Origin: Leptobrachium leishanense
Taxonomy: Eukaryota > Chordata > Amphibia > Anura > Megophryidae
NCBI GenBank assembly: GCA_009667805.1
Contig: CM019063.1
Span: 407,470,959-407,534,958 of the forward strand
Length of the DNA stretch: 64,000 nucleotides
Direction: 5' to 3'
This document shows positions 34,187 through 45,493 of the stretch, one piece after another; position 1 is the first letter of the stretch; each line of letters begins with the position of its first letter. The translations under genes were made by a program, and so were the position numbers. The notes beneath the pieces were generated by a model. That model saw only the letters and a program-made list of their open reading frames with translations, was not told the DNA's origin and did not search any database.

Positions 34187-35810
34187 AGTATTTATTTATA
34201 AAGGATTTTACCAGGAAGGATACATTGAGATTTCTCTCGTTTTCAAGTATATCCTGGGTTCAAGAATATTGAATTGTTACAGTTGTTACAGAAATACAAA
34301 GTAATAATATGCAAGATATTAAAAAAACAGCACAAAATACAGATTAACAGAAAATAAATATATTCACTATGTTAAATGTTTACAGGTGCATTCTGTATAT
34401 AGTCACTATGTTACATGTTTACAGGTGCATTCTGAATTAAGGTATGTTAATAGGGAACTCTTAAGTGACTTTAGACTGGGGGAAGATTTGATGGCGTCTG
34501 GGAGGTTATTCCATAATTGTGGTGCTCTATAGGAAAATGAGGATCGAGACACTTTCTTTTTCTATTGTGGTATTGTAAATAAGGTGCTGGACCTGGATCG
34601 GAGGTTATAGGATGAGGGAACTGCTGGGGGAAGCAGTCTATTCAGGTAGGGTGGTAGCTTCCCAGAAAAGCTCTTAAACACCAGGTTGGAAAGGGTGAAG
34701 GATGCGTCTAGATTCCAGTGATGGCCAGTTTAGTTCTTTTAACATGTCACAATGGTGGGTCATGTAGTTACATTGTAGCACAAAGGGGCAGAATGAGTTA
34801 TAAAATGTAGTAAGTTTCTGAAGGTGCGTTTGTGGGCCAACGCTACATCTCCGTAATCAATAGCCGGCATATGCATTTGTTGTACAATCTGCTTTCGTAG
34901 TCGGGGCTAAGGCAGCATTTGTTTCTGTACAGGGCACCTAGTTTGGGGTAAAGTTTAGATGAGAGTTTTTCGATGTGTGTGCCAAAGGATAGATTTGGGT
35001 CTAACCACATACCTAGATATTTGAGAGAAGTGACTGTGGTCAGCGTGTCATTTGATTTTGTCCTGACACATAGATACATAGATTATCAATACTGATAATA
35101 ATCACGTAATTGTGTGTAGACACATTTTTTCCATATTTTTTACATTATAGGGAGCAATGATATCGGGCGGTAGTTGGATACCAAAGTATTGTCCCCACTT
35201 TTATGGATAGGTACCACCCTTGCAGTCTTCCAGAGTTTGGGTATGTATCCAGTCGCCAATGATTCATTGATTAGGGTTACGACAGGATTTGCAATTGCCG
35301 GTACACTGATTTTCAGCAGCATTGCTGGGATTTGATAAGGTCCAGACTGGTATTTCATTTTTTGGCTCTGGAGAAGTTTAGTAACAACACTGACAGGCAC
35401 TGGTCTAAAACTGAATTTCTCTCTGATACAGGGTCTATGCACAGTTGGAGGGGTCCGACCTGCGTGCGGCCTTTGTGATTGCATGTTATTTGCTATCTTA
35501 GCAATCAGGGTGGTGGCGCATCCAACAAAATAATTATTAAAGGCATTTGCTATATCCAGGGGGTGTTGCAGGTAGGGATGCACCGATACCGATACTAGTA
35601 TCGGTATCGGGCCGATATTGCCATTTGCACGAGTACTTGTTACTCGTGCAAACGGCCCGATACATCCCGCCGATACCGGAAGCCGGCGCTGGGCCGGCTT
35701 GCCGGTATCCGCGGGGCTGGGGAAGCTGGCCGCGTGCATGAAAAGCACGCGGCCAGCGTTCCCCTCCGGCGCGCCACATACTCACCCTTCCTGAAGTTCC
35801 GGTCTCTGGG

Positions 35811-35911
35811 CAGTGATGCGGTCACGTGGCCGCCGGGCGCTCCTGTGACGCGGCCTCTCGGCTGGAGGCAGCGTCACAGATGCGCCCGGCGGCCACGTGA
35901 CCGCATCACTG
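35811..35911. repeat. GC-rich palindrome in the hAT element
   Basis: Arms from CAGTGATGCGGTCACGTGGC to its complement at 35892-35911, with only a few mismatches around a ~20-base loop. The outer side of each arm continues (GGTCTCTGGG on the left, CCATGAGACC on the right) into the first minisatellite unit. Confidence 0.92.
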
Positions 35912-36833
35912 CCATGAGACCTGGGGGCAAATCCATGAGACCTGGGGGCAAATCCATGAGACCTGGGGGCAAATCCATGAGACCTGGGGGCCAATCCATG
36001 AGACCTGGGGGCCAATCCATGAGACCTGGGGGCAAATCCATGAGACCTGGGGGCCAAATCCATGAGACCTGGGGGACAAATCTATGAGACCTGGGGGACA
36101 AATCCATGAGACCTGGGGGCAAATCCATGAGACCTGGGGGCCAAATCCATGAGACCTGGGGGCAAATCCATGAGACCTGGGGGCAAATCCATGAGACCTG
36201 GGGGCCAAATCCATGAGACCTGGGGGCCAAATCCATGAGACCTGGGGGCCAAATCCATGAGACCTGGGGGCCAAATCCATGAGACCTGGGGGCAAATCCA
36301 TGAAACCTGGGGGCAAATCCATGAGACCTGGGGGCCAATCCATGAGACCTGGGGGCAAATCCATGAGACCTGGGGGCAAATCCATGACACCTGGGGGACA
36401 AATCCATGTGAGCTGGGGGCAAATCCATGTGAGCTGGGGGCAAATCCATGAGACCTGGGGGACATCCATGTGAGCTGGGGGCAAACCCATGTGAGCTGGG
36501 GGCAAACCCATGAGACCTGGGGGCAAATCCATGAGACCTGGGGGCCAATCCATGAGACCTGGGGGCAAATCCATGAGACCTGGGGGCAAATCCATGAGAC
36601 CTGGGGGACAAATCCATGTGAGCTGGGGGCAAATCCATGTGAGCTGGGGGCAAATCCATGAGACCTGGGGGACATCCATGTGAGCTGGGGGCAAACCCAT
36701 GTGAGCTGGGGCAAACCCATGTGAGCTGGGGGCAAACCCATGAGACCTGGGGGCAAATCCATGAGACCTGGGGGCAAATCCATGAGACCTGGGGGCAAAT
36801 CCATGAGACCTGGGGCAAATCCATGTGAGCTGC
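35912..36833. repeat. 21-bp minisatellite
   Basis: About 43 copies of a 21-bp unit containing CATGAGACCTGGGGGCAA, with variants CATGTGAGCTGGGGGCAA and 20-22 bp lengths. The GACATCCATGTGAGC variant at 36461 recurs at 36671, a 210-bp higher-order step. Because 21 is divisible by 3, three minus-strand frames stay open for up to 337 codons; I regard these as artefacts. Confidence 0.95.
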
Positions 36834-37405
36834 GGTCAATCTCATATAAATTTTTATATGAGGTCTGTTCCTATTGGAAAGCGTCACATGATATTAAATA
36901 AAAGTATCGGTACTCGGTATCGGTGAGTACTTTTAAAAAGTATCGGTACTCGTACTCGGTCTTAAAAAAGTGGTATCGGTGCATCCCTAGTTGCAGGGTT
37001 TGGCTGTTTACTTTGACAGCAGCCAGTTGGGAGTGGACAGGGGGTGATTGTATGTTACTTATGATTTTCCAAAAATTTCTAGGGTTAGATATGTTATTGT
37101 TTAGATTTTCATTGACGTATTGGGCTTTAGCCATTTTTGTTTGTTTTTGTGCATGCATTCTGCCATTTTCGGTATTCACAGTGATCGTTCATGGACTCAG
37201 TACTCTTGAAATTTGACCACAGTGAATCTAAACTGGTACATTTGAGTGAGGTCAGCTGTAACCCAGGGGAGATGGGACCCTTTTACTCGTACTTTACTCT
37301 GCAGGGCATGGGAATTCCAGACTTGCAGGAGCTCGGACTAAAAGTTTTCAATTGCGCAGTTCAGGTCTGAGATTAGGTTTAGCCTCTACCATGGGAGCTG
37401 TTTGA

Positions 37406-37875
37406 GTAGGTATTATACTATAGTGAGAATTATGTATTGTTTGCAATAGAGCTTTAACTGAAATGATTAAATTATATACTGTATATTACATACATACACA
37501 TGAGGGCTGCATTCAACCTAAACATACATTTCTCATAATGGTGCTGAGACCGCTAAACACAATAAACTCAATTCAGAACACTCATACTAAACATTGATTT
37601 AAAAATGCCTGACTTACATTTTAAATTGGGGAGGGGTTTGATACAAAATTTGATCATACATTGCTGTTTCGTTTTGGGGCTCCTGGCCTCTTTGGGACCC
37701 AGCGCCCGGCATTGTTCCCCTCACAGGACATTTGCTGACGGCTGGTTTATATTGCCGACTCTGGAGGACACCCTGAAATGATGTGGCTGCCAGCAGGGGC
37801 CGCTGCATTATGATGCGGGCAAATGGGAAGCACTCACAAGTTTTAAATGCCGGGATTCCCTTCATACCAGTGCCC
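37406..37875. other. Unassigned spacer
   Basis: No gene or clear repeat. Confidence 0.4.
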
Positions 37876-38138
37876 TGTCACGATTTCCATTGCCCTATGA
37901 GTGAGTTTTGCTGTATTATTGTGTATTTGGTCTTGACCATTTTTTCCTCTGACTTTTCTGACCTCTGGCTTCCTTGTCTGACTCTGGTTTATGAATAACA
38001 CCTCCGGTTCCTGACCTTGGCTTGTACAACTACACCCTCTGGTTCATGATTTTGGCTTTCCCTTGACTCCGTATTCTCTCTTTCATTTATCTAGCTGTCC
38101 ACTGGCTATTCTAAAGAACGGAAGTTTAGGTTGTGACA
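37876..38138 (+). repeat. Possible short or truncated solo LTR
   Basis: TGTCACGATTTCC...GGTTGTGACA termini, and a T/C-rich interior with repeated 'cctgacctt/ctctggttcatgattttgg' as in gypsy LTRs. Flanks TGCCC/TGTAC do not match, so boundaries are uncertain. Confidence 0.4.
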
Positions 38139-38336
38139 TGTACTGTGGGTTGGAATCAGGAAATTTTGACAATTGCATAAGCCTGCCACAATATTAACAA
38201 ACGTCTTTGGAAGTATGTCCTAATTATGCCAACTTGATCCCTGCTCTTATGAGATCACTTACTTGGGACATACATCCTCCTGGAGCTCTCTGAAGTGAAA
38301 GGTTTAAATAAGCCCTGCAATGAAGAACCTGTAAAC

Positions 38337-38519
38337 CAGCGGTTCCCAAACGCGGTCCTCAAGTACCCCCAAAAGGTCATGTTTTTCAGATTCTGAAGCA
38401 TGGTAGAGGTGATATGATTTGCTGCTCGGTGTTTGCAGAATTCAGTCTGCATTTCCTCAAGGTAATTCTTAAAACCTGGCCTGTTATGGGTACTTGAGGA
38501 CCGCGTTTGGGAACCACTG
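38337..38519. repeat. hAT MITE (183 bp) with perfect 8-bp duplication
   Basis: CAGCGGTTCCCAAACGCGGT...ACCGCGTTTGGGAACCACTG, flanked by CTGTAAAC at 38329-38336 and 38520-38527. Same family as 23027 and 39466. Confidence 0.93.
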
Positions 38520-38527
38520 CTGTAAAC

Positions 38528-39457
38528 AATGTGACAGGGTAAAGTGAACCGCAGAAGGTTCTCCTGCCCACTTCAACAACTCTGTAATTTCTGGTGTGCT
38601 GGTAAAGGTGATGATGCACAGTATCCCTATGGATAAGTATTAATTTTGCACCCGATGTTTTAAACAAATGTTATACTTTTCAAAAGAAAATGTCTGGTAG
38701 TAAAAGGGTTAAAACCAGTGATAAGCCATCTCAAACACTCCATTCTAGGCAATCATAAGGATATGTATACACACCAGCTGGTACATACAAGACTTTAATT
38801 TTAAATCCTAAATAGGTGAATTATTGTATACATCAGTATCTAGTGTAAGCTTTGTATTTTTTGTACAGTTGTATTTTAAGAAGGAATGAACATTTTTTTA
38901 TTTTATTAGGAATCAGGCACTGCAGCATTTTACAAGTGTTATTTAAGAAATTAAACCACAAGATGGCATTAGTGTTATTCTTCAGCTTACCATTTAAGTA
39001 CACAATTAATATTTTAGATCTGTAAATGTATCCCACTTCACCAGCTCCTCGTCTATTTAAGCATGCACGTACCTTTTATGCAAAATGGAAATAAGCAAAG
39101 TACTTTATTAATGACGACTGTGTTTTTCTAGTAGTCACAGACTCTGTAGTTTCATTTCATTTAATGTATATAAAGATTTCCAAGAGTTTGCAGCTAATGA
39201 AATTGGTTCATTTTGTACGTCAAGACCATAATCCAATGTTGTGGCTTAATCGTATACCAGTGAATCAATTTATTGTCACTATTAATCCCTCTGTTCCCAA
39301 TTAGATCAGCATGAGTTAAAAATGTATCATGTGCATATTTGCATTGTGTGTCCAGATTGCTTTGTAAACACCTGCATATATCTACTCTCCACCATCTGTC
39401 TCCATCCAATATGCTTTGGTTATGTTAACAGGTTAACAGGTTAATAACTTCTTTATT
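38528..39457. other. AT-rich spacer, no gene seen
   Basis: Nothing supported. Confidence 0.5.
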
Positions 39458-39465
39458 CTGTAAAG

Positions 39466-39636
39466 CAGTGGTTCCCAAGCGTGGTCCTCAGGTACCCCAA
39501 CAGGTCAGGTTTTCCAAATATCTGAAGCACATGATTTGCTGCTCAGTGATTGCAGGATTACGTCTGCATTTTCCCAAGGCAATCCATAAAACCTGTCCTG
39601 TTAGGGGTACTTGAGGACCTCGATTTGGAACCACTG
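39466..39636. repeat. hAT MITE (171 bp)
   Basis: CAGTGGTTCCCAAGCG...GGAACCACTG, flanked by CTGTAAAG (39458-39465) and CTGTAATG (39637-39644), 7 of 8 matching. Confidence 0.9.
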
Positions 39637-39933
39637 CTGTAATGCATAACATACAATGTTGCATTTACATGTTTCTTTAAAAAACAGGCATTTATGGTAT
39701 TAACAGGTATTGACAGGTATACATATATTTAACTGATGTGCTAACAGTTTCTTTTCAAATGTACATTAATTTTGGACAAATGTTTCTAAAGATCCCATAA
39801 ATCAGGGGTCAACAACCTTTGCCTCCCACTCAGATTGGCTGAGCGTCTTGGGATATTTACTTCTAAAAAAATCTGGAGTGCCAGAGTTGCTGAAGCGTAC
39901 ATTCAAAGAATTGATGCTTTAATCATAAACACA

Positions 39934-40114
39934 CAGGTCTATTCAAAGAAAGGTGAAAATCAGGAGAAGTGACAGGAGAAGAGAACAATCTAGACCAAAT
40001 AGCCGATTTGGAAAGTGAGATAAATGGGAGAATTTTTCTGGTTTGGCTATTTTGACCTCGAATTTTCACTTTTCCAGTCATTTACGGAGTTTCACCTTTC
40101 TTTGAATAGACCTG
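39934..40114. repeat. 181-bp palindromic MITE, copy A
   Basis: CAGGTCTATTCAAAGAAAGG and its complement form the ends, and the interior is also self-complementary. Same length and sequence family as 58972-59152 and 59994-60165. Confidence 0.9.
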
Positions 40115-40186
40115 ATAGCAGGCCTATCCCAAAGAAACCTTTCTTTTTTAAATGTGTAAAGGTAACGATACTGCATGAGACTTTAA

Positions 40187-41500
40187 CCCCTTCACTGCTG
40201 AGCCATTTCACCTCAGTGTGCTGAGCTCATTTTGACCGTATTGTGCTCATCATGCGATTTGAAGTCATGTTTTATTCTACGAACCAGACAAATTATCAGG
40301 GTAATTCAAAGAGATCCGAATTGCTTGAGAAAGGTAACCGAATCCTGAAAATCAGCGTTCGGTTACCTTTCTTGGCCATTCGGCTATCCAGAGAGCAGGC
40401 AATTCGCCAAATCCTGGCGAATTGCCTGCACATACGGTGCCTGTTCGGTGCCTGTTCGAGGGCAGTGAAATCCCCACGAAAAAGCACTGCTTCGGCTATT
40501 CAGAGAACAAAAACCAGCAGTGAAAGGTTCCCCCAATGCCCTTCCATTCGGTGGTTTCATGCGGCAGATTTATTCAGGCGAATCCCATAGGCTTCAATGT
40601 TAAAAATATTTTGGTTTTAATTAAATATCTAATAAACCATTCATTATAAAATTCTGCAGTAAAGAGTCTCTTTATTTATAGATTTTTGTGGATATTTTAA
40701 GCATTTTTCTGGATTTTTTTTTTTTTAAAAGTCCGATTTTTTTTTGATTTTTTTTTTTTAACTTTACTTATTTTTTCTGTAACAGCCCTTTTTATTATCA
40801 TTCCCTGGACCTCATATGTAAATGTCAGATATTTTCGCTCAGTAGTTTCTTTGCAAACAGCGTATCAATTTTCAAACATTCGTGCAAACTGTTTTCCTAA
40901 TTTATTCACTTCACTCGTCTGCGGTGTCGGCTTTTTCCGGCGGCTGCTCTGTGATCGGCACCTGCTCGGGTTTTTCCGTTGTTTTCGGTGGGTTAATCCA
41001 GATGTTTTTGTGGGTTTTCGGCGTGCATTCGCCGGGTTTTGCGGTGAGATTTTGTCGGGTTTGCAGCAGCTTTTCCCTGCAATTCAGGGACCCTGTGGTG
41101 TTTGCTGAATACACCGCAGGGTCACTGAAATGGGATTGGCAAAACGAACCGAATTGAAGAGAACGAAAAGTCACCGAACGAGCGGTGAGTTTTCAAATCT
41201 CTTTGAATTACCCTGTATATCTTTATTTTCAGCAGACTCGGCAGATTCATAATATATCATTATTACGTGTATACGTCATGTCCTGTTAGAATGCTATAAC
41301 AAAAAAGTAAAATAATTTGAATTTCAATCATTTACAGCGTGTAAATTTATTTATCATCCAAACCTTAGTGCTTATATATTCTATGGGGCACTTTTGGTAA
41401 AAATAGGGAAATGGAAACCTGTTACTTTATTTTTCTGAGAAAACACACGATTTTAATCACTGAAAAACCCCCGACATTTTTCTCTTATATTTTAGCGTAT
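40187..41500. repeat. piggyBac-like MITE split by another MITE
   Basis: TTAA (40183-40186) then CCCCTTCACTGCTGAGCC, the same terminus as 59602-59867. It is interrupted by 40297-41215 and its right half (41219 on) matches 16300-16590. Right terminus not clear. Confidence 0.6.
40297..41215. repeat. 919-bp MITE with CAGGGTAATTCAAAGAG ends
   Basis: CAGGGTAATTCAAAGAGAT and ATCTCTTTGAATTACCCTG are perfect inverted ends, with TAT on both sides (40294-40296, 41216-41218). The interior is related, in opposite orientation, to 18651-19498. Non-coding; the ~115-codon frames at 40243 and 40851 are unsupported. Confidence 0.85.
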
Positions 41501-41619
41501 TGTGTTTTATGAGTAAAACGACTATTTAGAAAACACTGACCTTGCTCGTGACAGTGGGAAATGAGAAGGGGCTTAACAGCGAGGTATTGCTCATTTTATA
41601 TGTGACACATGGACAATGC

Positions 41620-42090
41620 CATAGGGATGTGCATTTCGGGTTTCGGAATTTTGGAATTTTCACGAAATTTCCCGATTCGTGCATTCGGATTTGGCCGATT
41701 TTCCAATTTTTTTTAAAAAAAGGTTTAAACAAGTGAATCCCATACAATTCAATGTAAAAAAGTAATATAATTTTAAAGACCGTTTATTCTTTTCATTTTC
41801 AACAAAAAACCCTCATTACTTTATTTTTTTAGACCACCTTTTTGTATTTTTTAGACAACATTTTTGTTGCCCAATTTTTTAAACAGCGTTTTTTTTATTC
41901 TGTAACAGACCTTTTGATTAATTTTTAAAGAACCTTTTTTATTATTTGGTCACATTTTAATACATTTTTATTGGTTTAAACAACTATTAAGAAAAATAGA
42001 GTGGGCGTGGCCGGCTGCGTGAGGGAGCAGACACGTTTCCAGAGAGCTCCGCTAGATCCCGCTGATATTAGGGATTTCTGCCTAGATTTA
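41620..42090. other. MITE-like debris and a GC-rich LINE-like start
   Basis: 41625-41990 contains caatgtaaaaaagtaat and aaccgtttatt-type blocks like the MITE at 40600. 42001-42035 (GTGGGCGTGGCCGGCTGCG) resembles the start of an L1-type LINE 5'UTR, a weak impression. Confidence 0.35.
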
Positions 42091-42094
42091 GTTA

Positions 42095-43361
42095 TTTATT
42101 TATAAAGGATTTTACCAGGAAGGATACATTGAGATTTCTCTCGTTTTCAAGTATGTCCTGGGTTCAAGAACATTGAAGTGTTACAGTTACAGAAATACAA
42201 AGTAATACAATGCAAGATATTAAAAAACAACACAAATATACAGATTAACAGAAAATAAATATGTAGGAAATATAGTCACTAGGTTACATGTTTACAGGTG
42301 CATTCTGTATTGAGGTATGTTAGTAAGGAGCTCTTGAGTGACTGAAGACTGGGGGAAGATTTGATGGTGTCTGGGAGGTTATTCCATAATTGTGGTGCTC
42401 TGTAGGAAAATGAGGACCGAGTTACTGTCTTTATGTATTGTGGTATTGCAAGTAAGGTGCTGGTCCTGGATCGGAGGTTATAGGATGAGGGAGCTGCTGG
42501 GGGAAGCAGCCTATTCAGGTAGGGTGGCAGCTTTCCAGAAATGCTCTTAAACACCAGGCTGGAAAGGTGAAGGGTGCGTCTGGATTCCAGCGATGGCCAG
42601 TTTAGCTCTTTTAACATGTCACAATGGTGGGTCATGTAGTTACATTGTAGCGCAAAGCGGCAGAATGAGTTATACAATGTAGTAAGTTTATGAAGGTGTG
42701 TTTGCGGGGCAGCTGCATACACTACATCTCTGTAATCAATAGCCGGCATAAGCATTTGCTGTACAATCTGCTTTCTTACCGCAGGGCTGAGGCAGGATTT
42801 GTTTCTGTACAGGGCACCTAGTTTGGGGTAAAGTTTAGATGAGAGTTTTTCGATGTGGGGGCCAAAGGATAGATTAGGGTCCAACCACATACCTAGATAT
42901 TTGAGAGAAGTGACTGTGGTCAGCATGCCATTTGATTTTGTCCCAACACATAGATGGGGATTTTGCAATTTGTGTAGTTTAGGTGCTGTTCCAAAGAGCA
43001 TCGTTACAGTTTTGTCAGTATTTAAAAAAAGTTTGTTGTTTTTGATCCACTTTTCTACCTCTGTGAATTGTTCTTGCAGCACGGCCTCCAGCTGCAGGAG
43101 ATTTGGTTTGCTGGTATAGATTACAGTGTCGTCTGCGTACATATGTACAGTTGAGGCTTTGCAGATGTTGGGCAGATCATTTATGAATATTGTGAATAGC
43201 AGGGGGCCTAGTATTGAGCCTTGGGGTACACCGCAAGTGACTGGGAGCGGGAGGGAGGAGCTGCCAGAAATTGACACACATTGTGATCGGTCGGATACAT
43301 ATGATTGAAACCAGGTTAGCGTGCGATCACCAATGCCAGAGTTTTTAAGTTTTTCTAACAA
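42095..43361 (-). pseudogene. LINE copy 3: RT second half, C-terminal domain and 3' tail
   Basis: Open from 43361 to 42279. It includes GVPQGSILGPLLF (RT motif 4) and HMYADDTVIYTSKPN (motif 5, catalytic Asp pair), the thumb LKYLGMWLDPNLSF, and the terminal APQLWNNLPDTIKSSPSL block typical of L2/CR1-group LINEs. The 3' tail ends with (TAAA/TTTA)n at ~42095. It is shifted by one frame from the preceding piece near 43385, in the DLAKAFDT motif 3 region. Confidence 0.92.
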
Positions 43362-43372
43362 GATGCCATGGT

Positions 43373-44149
43373 CTACCGTGTCAAAGGCCTTGGCAAATCA
43401 AGGAAGATGGCTCCAGTTAGGTTTCCTTGTTCCATCCCATCTTGGATATCATTGCAGACTTTTAAAAGGGCGGTTGTAGTTGAGTGATTTGGACGAAAGC
43501 CTGATTGATCCGGGGTTAAGTAGTTCCAATATTGATAATAATCACGTAATTGTGTGTAGATGCATTTTTCCAAGACTTTTGACATTACAGGGAGCAACGA
43601 TATCGGACGGTAGTTGGATACCAAAGTACTGTCACCACTTTTATGGATAGGTACCACTCTTGCAGTCTTCCAGAGCTTGGGTATGTATCCAGTCGCCAGT
43701 GACTCATTTATTAGGGTTGCAACAGGATTTGCAATTGCTGGCGCACTGATTTTCAGCAGCATTGCTGGTATTTGATCAGGTCCAGACTGGTATTTCATTT
43801 TTTGCTTACGGAGAAGTTTAGTATTGACACTGACAGGCACTGGTCTAAAACTGAATTCCTGTCTGATACAGGGACTTTGCACAGTTGGAGGGGCCTGACC
43901 TGCATGAGGCCTCTCTGATTGCATGTCATTTCCTAGCTTGACAATCAAAGTGGTGGCGCATCCAACAAAATAATCATTAAAGGCATTTGCTACATCTAGG
44001 GGGTGTTGCAGGGTTTGGTTGTTTACTTTGACAGCAGCTGGCTGGGAGTGGACTGGGGGTGCTTGTATGTTACTTATGGTTCTCCAAAAGTTTCTAGGGT
44101 TTGATATGTTATTGTTTAGATTTTCATTGAAGTAATGGGCTTTGACCAT
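43373..44149 (-). pseudogene. LINE copy 3: linker and RT first half
   Basis: Encodes the basic linker (NNNISNPRNFWRTISN), RT motifs 0-2 (KLWKTARVVPIHKSGD, SNYRPISLLPVMSKVLEK) and GFRPNHSTTTAL, ending in motif 3 (AIFLDL) where a one-base change breaks the frame. An in-frame TGA near 44185 separates it from the endonuclease ORF. Without these two lesions it would be one ORF2-type polyprotein. Confidence 0.9.
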
Positions 44150-44182
44150 TTTTTTTTGTTTTGTGCATTCATTCCGACATTT

Positions 44183-45493
44183 TCAGGATTCGTAGTGATC
44201 GTTCATGGAACCAGTAATCTTGAAATTTGACCACAGTGAATCTCTAAGCTGGTACATTAGTGTAAGATTAGCTGTAACCCAGGGGAGATGGGTCCCTTTT
44301 ACTCGCACTTTACGCAGCGGGGCATGGGAATTCCAGACTTGCAGGAGCTCAGACTGAAAGTATTTAACTGCACAGTCTAGGTCTGGGATTAGGTTTAGCC
44401 TGTACCAGGGGAGCTGTTTGAGATCACTTAGGAAGGATTCAAGAATAAATTTCTTGAAAGACCTGGTGGTTATTACCTTTGGGGGAGATTTCAAGGCCTT
44501 AATTTTGCGCACGCAGTACACTAGACAATGGTCACTAAAGCTATTAGCAAGAACGCCTGCCTCCTGTATTCTATCAGGAGATGAGGAGAGAATCCAGTCC
44601 AGCAAGGTATGGTTAGGGCTTTTCATATTAATGCAAGTGGGGGAGGAGATTAATTGAGTTAGCTGCAAAGTTTTAAACAGCAAGCAGTGTTTATTGTTTT
44701 TAGGATTTAGCCAATCTGTATTAAAATCGCGGAGGACCAGCAGTTCACTTTTTTGGTTTTGGGCAAGTAGGTTATTAAGGATTTGAGATATGTCAGAGAG
44801 GGAGTGCACTGGAGAGCTCGGTGGACGATAGAACCCAGCAACAATGATTGATTTACTGAATGGGATCTCAATTATACCAGAGAGGACATCAAAGGTGACA
44901 GGAGAGCTAGAAGTCTGTAAGGGGGTGAACTTTATGGACTCCTCAACATAAATAACAATTCCCCCTCCTCTCTTTGCTCTGTCTTTTCTATAACATGAAT
45001 ACCCCTGTATTGATATGGCAGAGTCTGGTACTTTTGGGGTTAAACATGACTCTGTGAGCACAATGATTTTGGATTTGTAATAGCAACACCAATCCTGAAG
45101 CTCATCCAATTTAGGGAGTAAACTTCGGATGTTACAGTGCACAAATGAGAGGCCTTTTTTAGTGGGGAGACTCAAGGTTGTGTCACCTATAGGACCAGGG
45201 TTAGTTTCCACATCGTTTGCCAGGGAAAGTAGCAGAATAAATAGGAATTTGGACAGAGTTTTCTTTTGATAATAATGTGGTTGCAGAGTTTTAAATCTTT
45301 GTGTGGGGGTAGGAGGGCTGGATTTTAACACTCTCCACCAACACTCAGCTGATAGGTTAAAAGAACTGAGCAGGCTGTGGTGTATTGGCACTGGTTTTCC
45401 ATCCTGGGGCAATTGGAAAGGTGTATAGAAGGAGAGAGTAGTTTTAGAGAGAAGGGATGATAAAGAAAAGAGAAGCAATAGTGGGATTAACAT
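44183..45493 (-). CDS. LINE copy 3: AP-type endonuclease ORF with signal-like leader and 2A-like motif
   Basis: A 436-residue frame. Residues 1-20 (MLIPLLLLFSLSSLLS) look like a signal peptide. Residues 80-101 are a hydrophobic run ending DVETNPGP (94-101; nt 45191-45214), the consensus DxExNPGP of 2A ribosome-skipping peptides. The endonuclease follows, with CNIRS (120-124), TES (147-149), GFYRPP (220-225), RDFN (255-258; usually GDFN) and SDH (320-322). It nicks target DNA to prime reverse transcription. 2A motifs at the N-terminus of L2/CR1/Rex-group LINEs are known from other animals. If skipping occurs, residues 1-100 are released as a separate peptide. The Gly-to-Arg change and the stop at the end suggest this copy is dead. 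Confidence 0.88.
   Translation of the reverse strand: MLIPLLLLFSLSSLLSKTTLSFYTPFQLPQDGKPVPIHHSLLSSFNLSAECWWRVLKSSPPTPTQRFKTLQPHYYQKKTLSKFLFILLLSLANDVETNPGPIGDTTLSLPTKKGLSFVHCNIRSLLPKLDELQDWCCYYKSKIIVLTESCLTPKVPDSAISIQGYSCYRKDRAKRGGGIVIYVEESIKFTPLQTSSSPVTFDVLSGIIEIPFSKSIIVAGFYRPPSSPVHSLSDISQILNNLLAQNQKSELLVLRDFNTDWLNPKNNKHCLLFKTLQLTQLISSPTCINMKSPNHTLLDWILSSSPDRIQEAGVLANSFSDHCLVYCVRKIKALKSPPKVITTRSFKKFILESFLSDLKQLPWYRLNLIPDLDCAVKYFQSELLQVWNSHAPLRKVRVKGTHLPWVTANLTLMYQLRDSLWSNFKITGSMNDHYES

Larger units (their letters stand above)
35573..36989. mobile_element. Non-autonomous hAT element (1417 bp) with minisatellite
   Basis: TAGGGATGCACCGATACC and GGTATCGGTGCATCCCTA ends, flanked by GTTGCAGG at 35565-35572 and 36990-36997 (perfect 8-bp duplication). 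The interior: additional TATCGG repeats near both ends, a hairpin (35625-35660), a 100-bp GC palindrome (35811-35911), and the array 35912-36833. No transposase. Confidence 0.95.
34187..37405 (-). pseudogene. L2/CR1-group LINE, copy 2, internally deleted and interrupted
   Basis: The minus strand starts near 37405 in the endonuclease-RT linker. It continues through 36997 and is interrupted by a hAT element at 35573-36989. It resumes with SFRPVPVSVVTKLL and NYRPISLLPIM (RT motif 2) to ~35090. It then jumps to LKYLGMWLDPNLSF (~35030), skipping about 580 bp that includes the YADD box, as judged against copy 3. It runs to the shared 3' tail at 34187. Several stops; dead. Confidence 0.88.

Noticed and set aside
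35874..36887. Long minus-strand frames (up to 337 codons) across the 21-bp array
   Set aside because: Period divisible by three, all three frames open, heptapeptide repeats; explained by the minisatellite.
37876..38138. Confident solo LTR call
   Set aside because: Terminal TGTCAC/GTGACA is suggestive but the flanks do not duplicate; kept only as a low-confidence feature.
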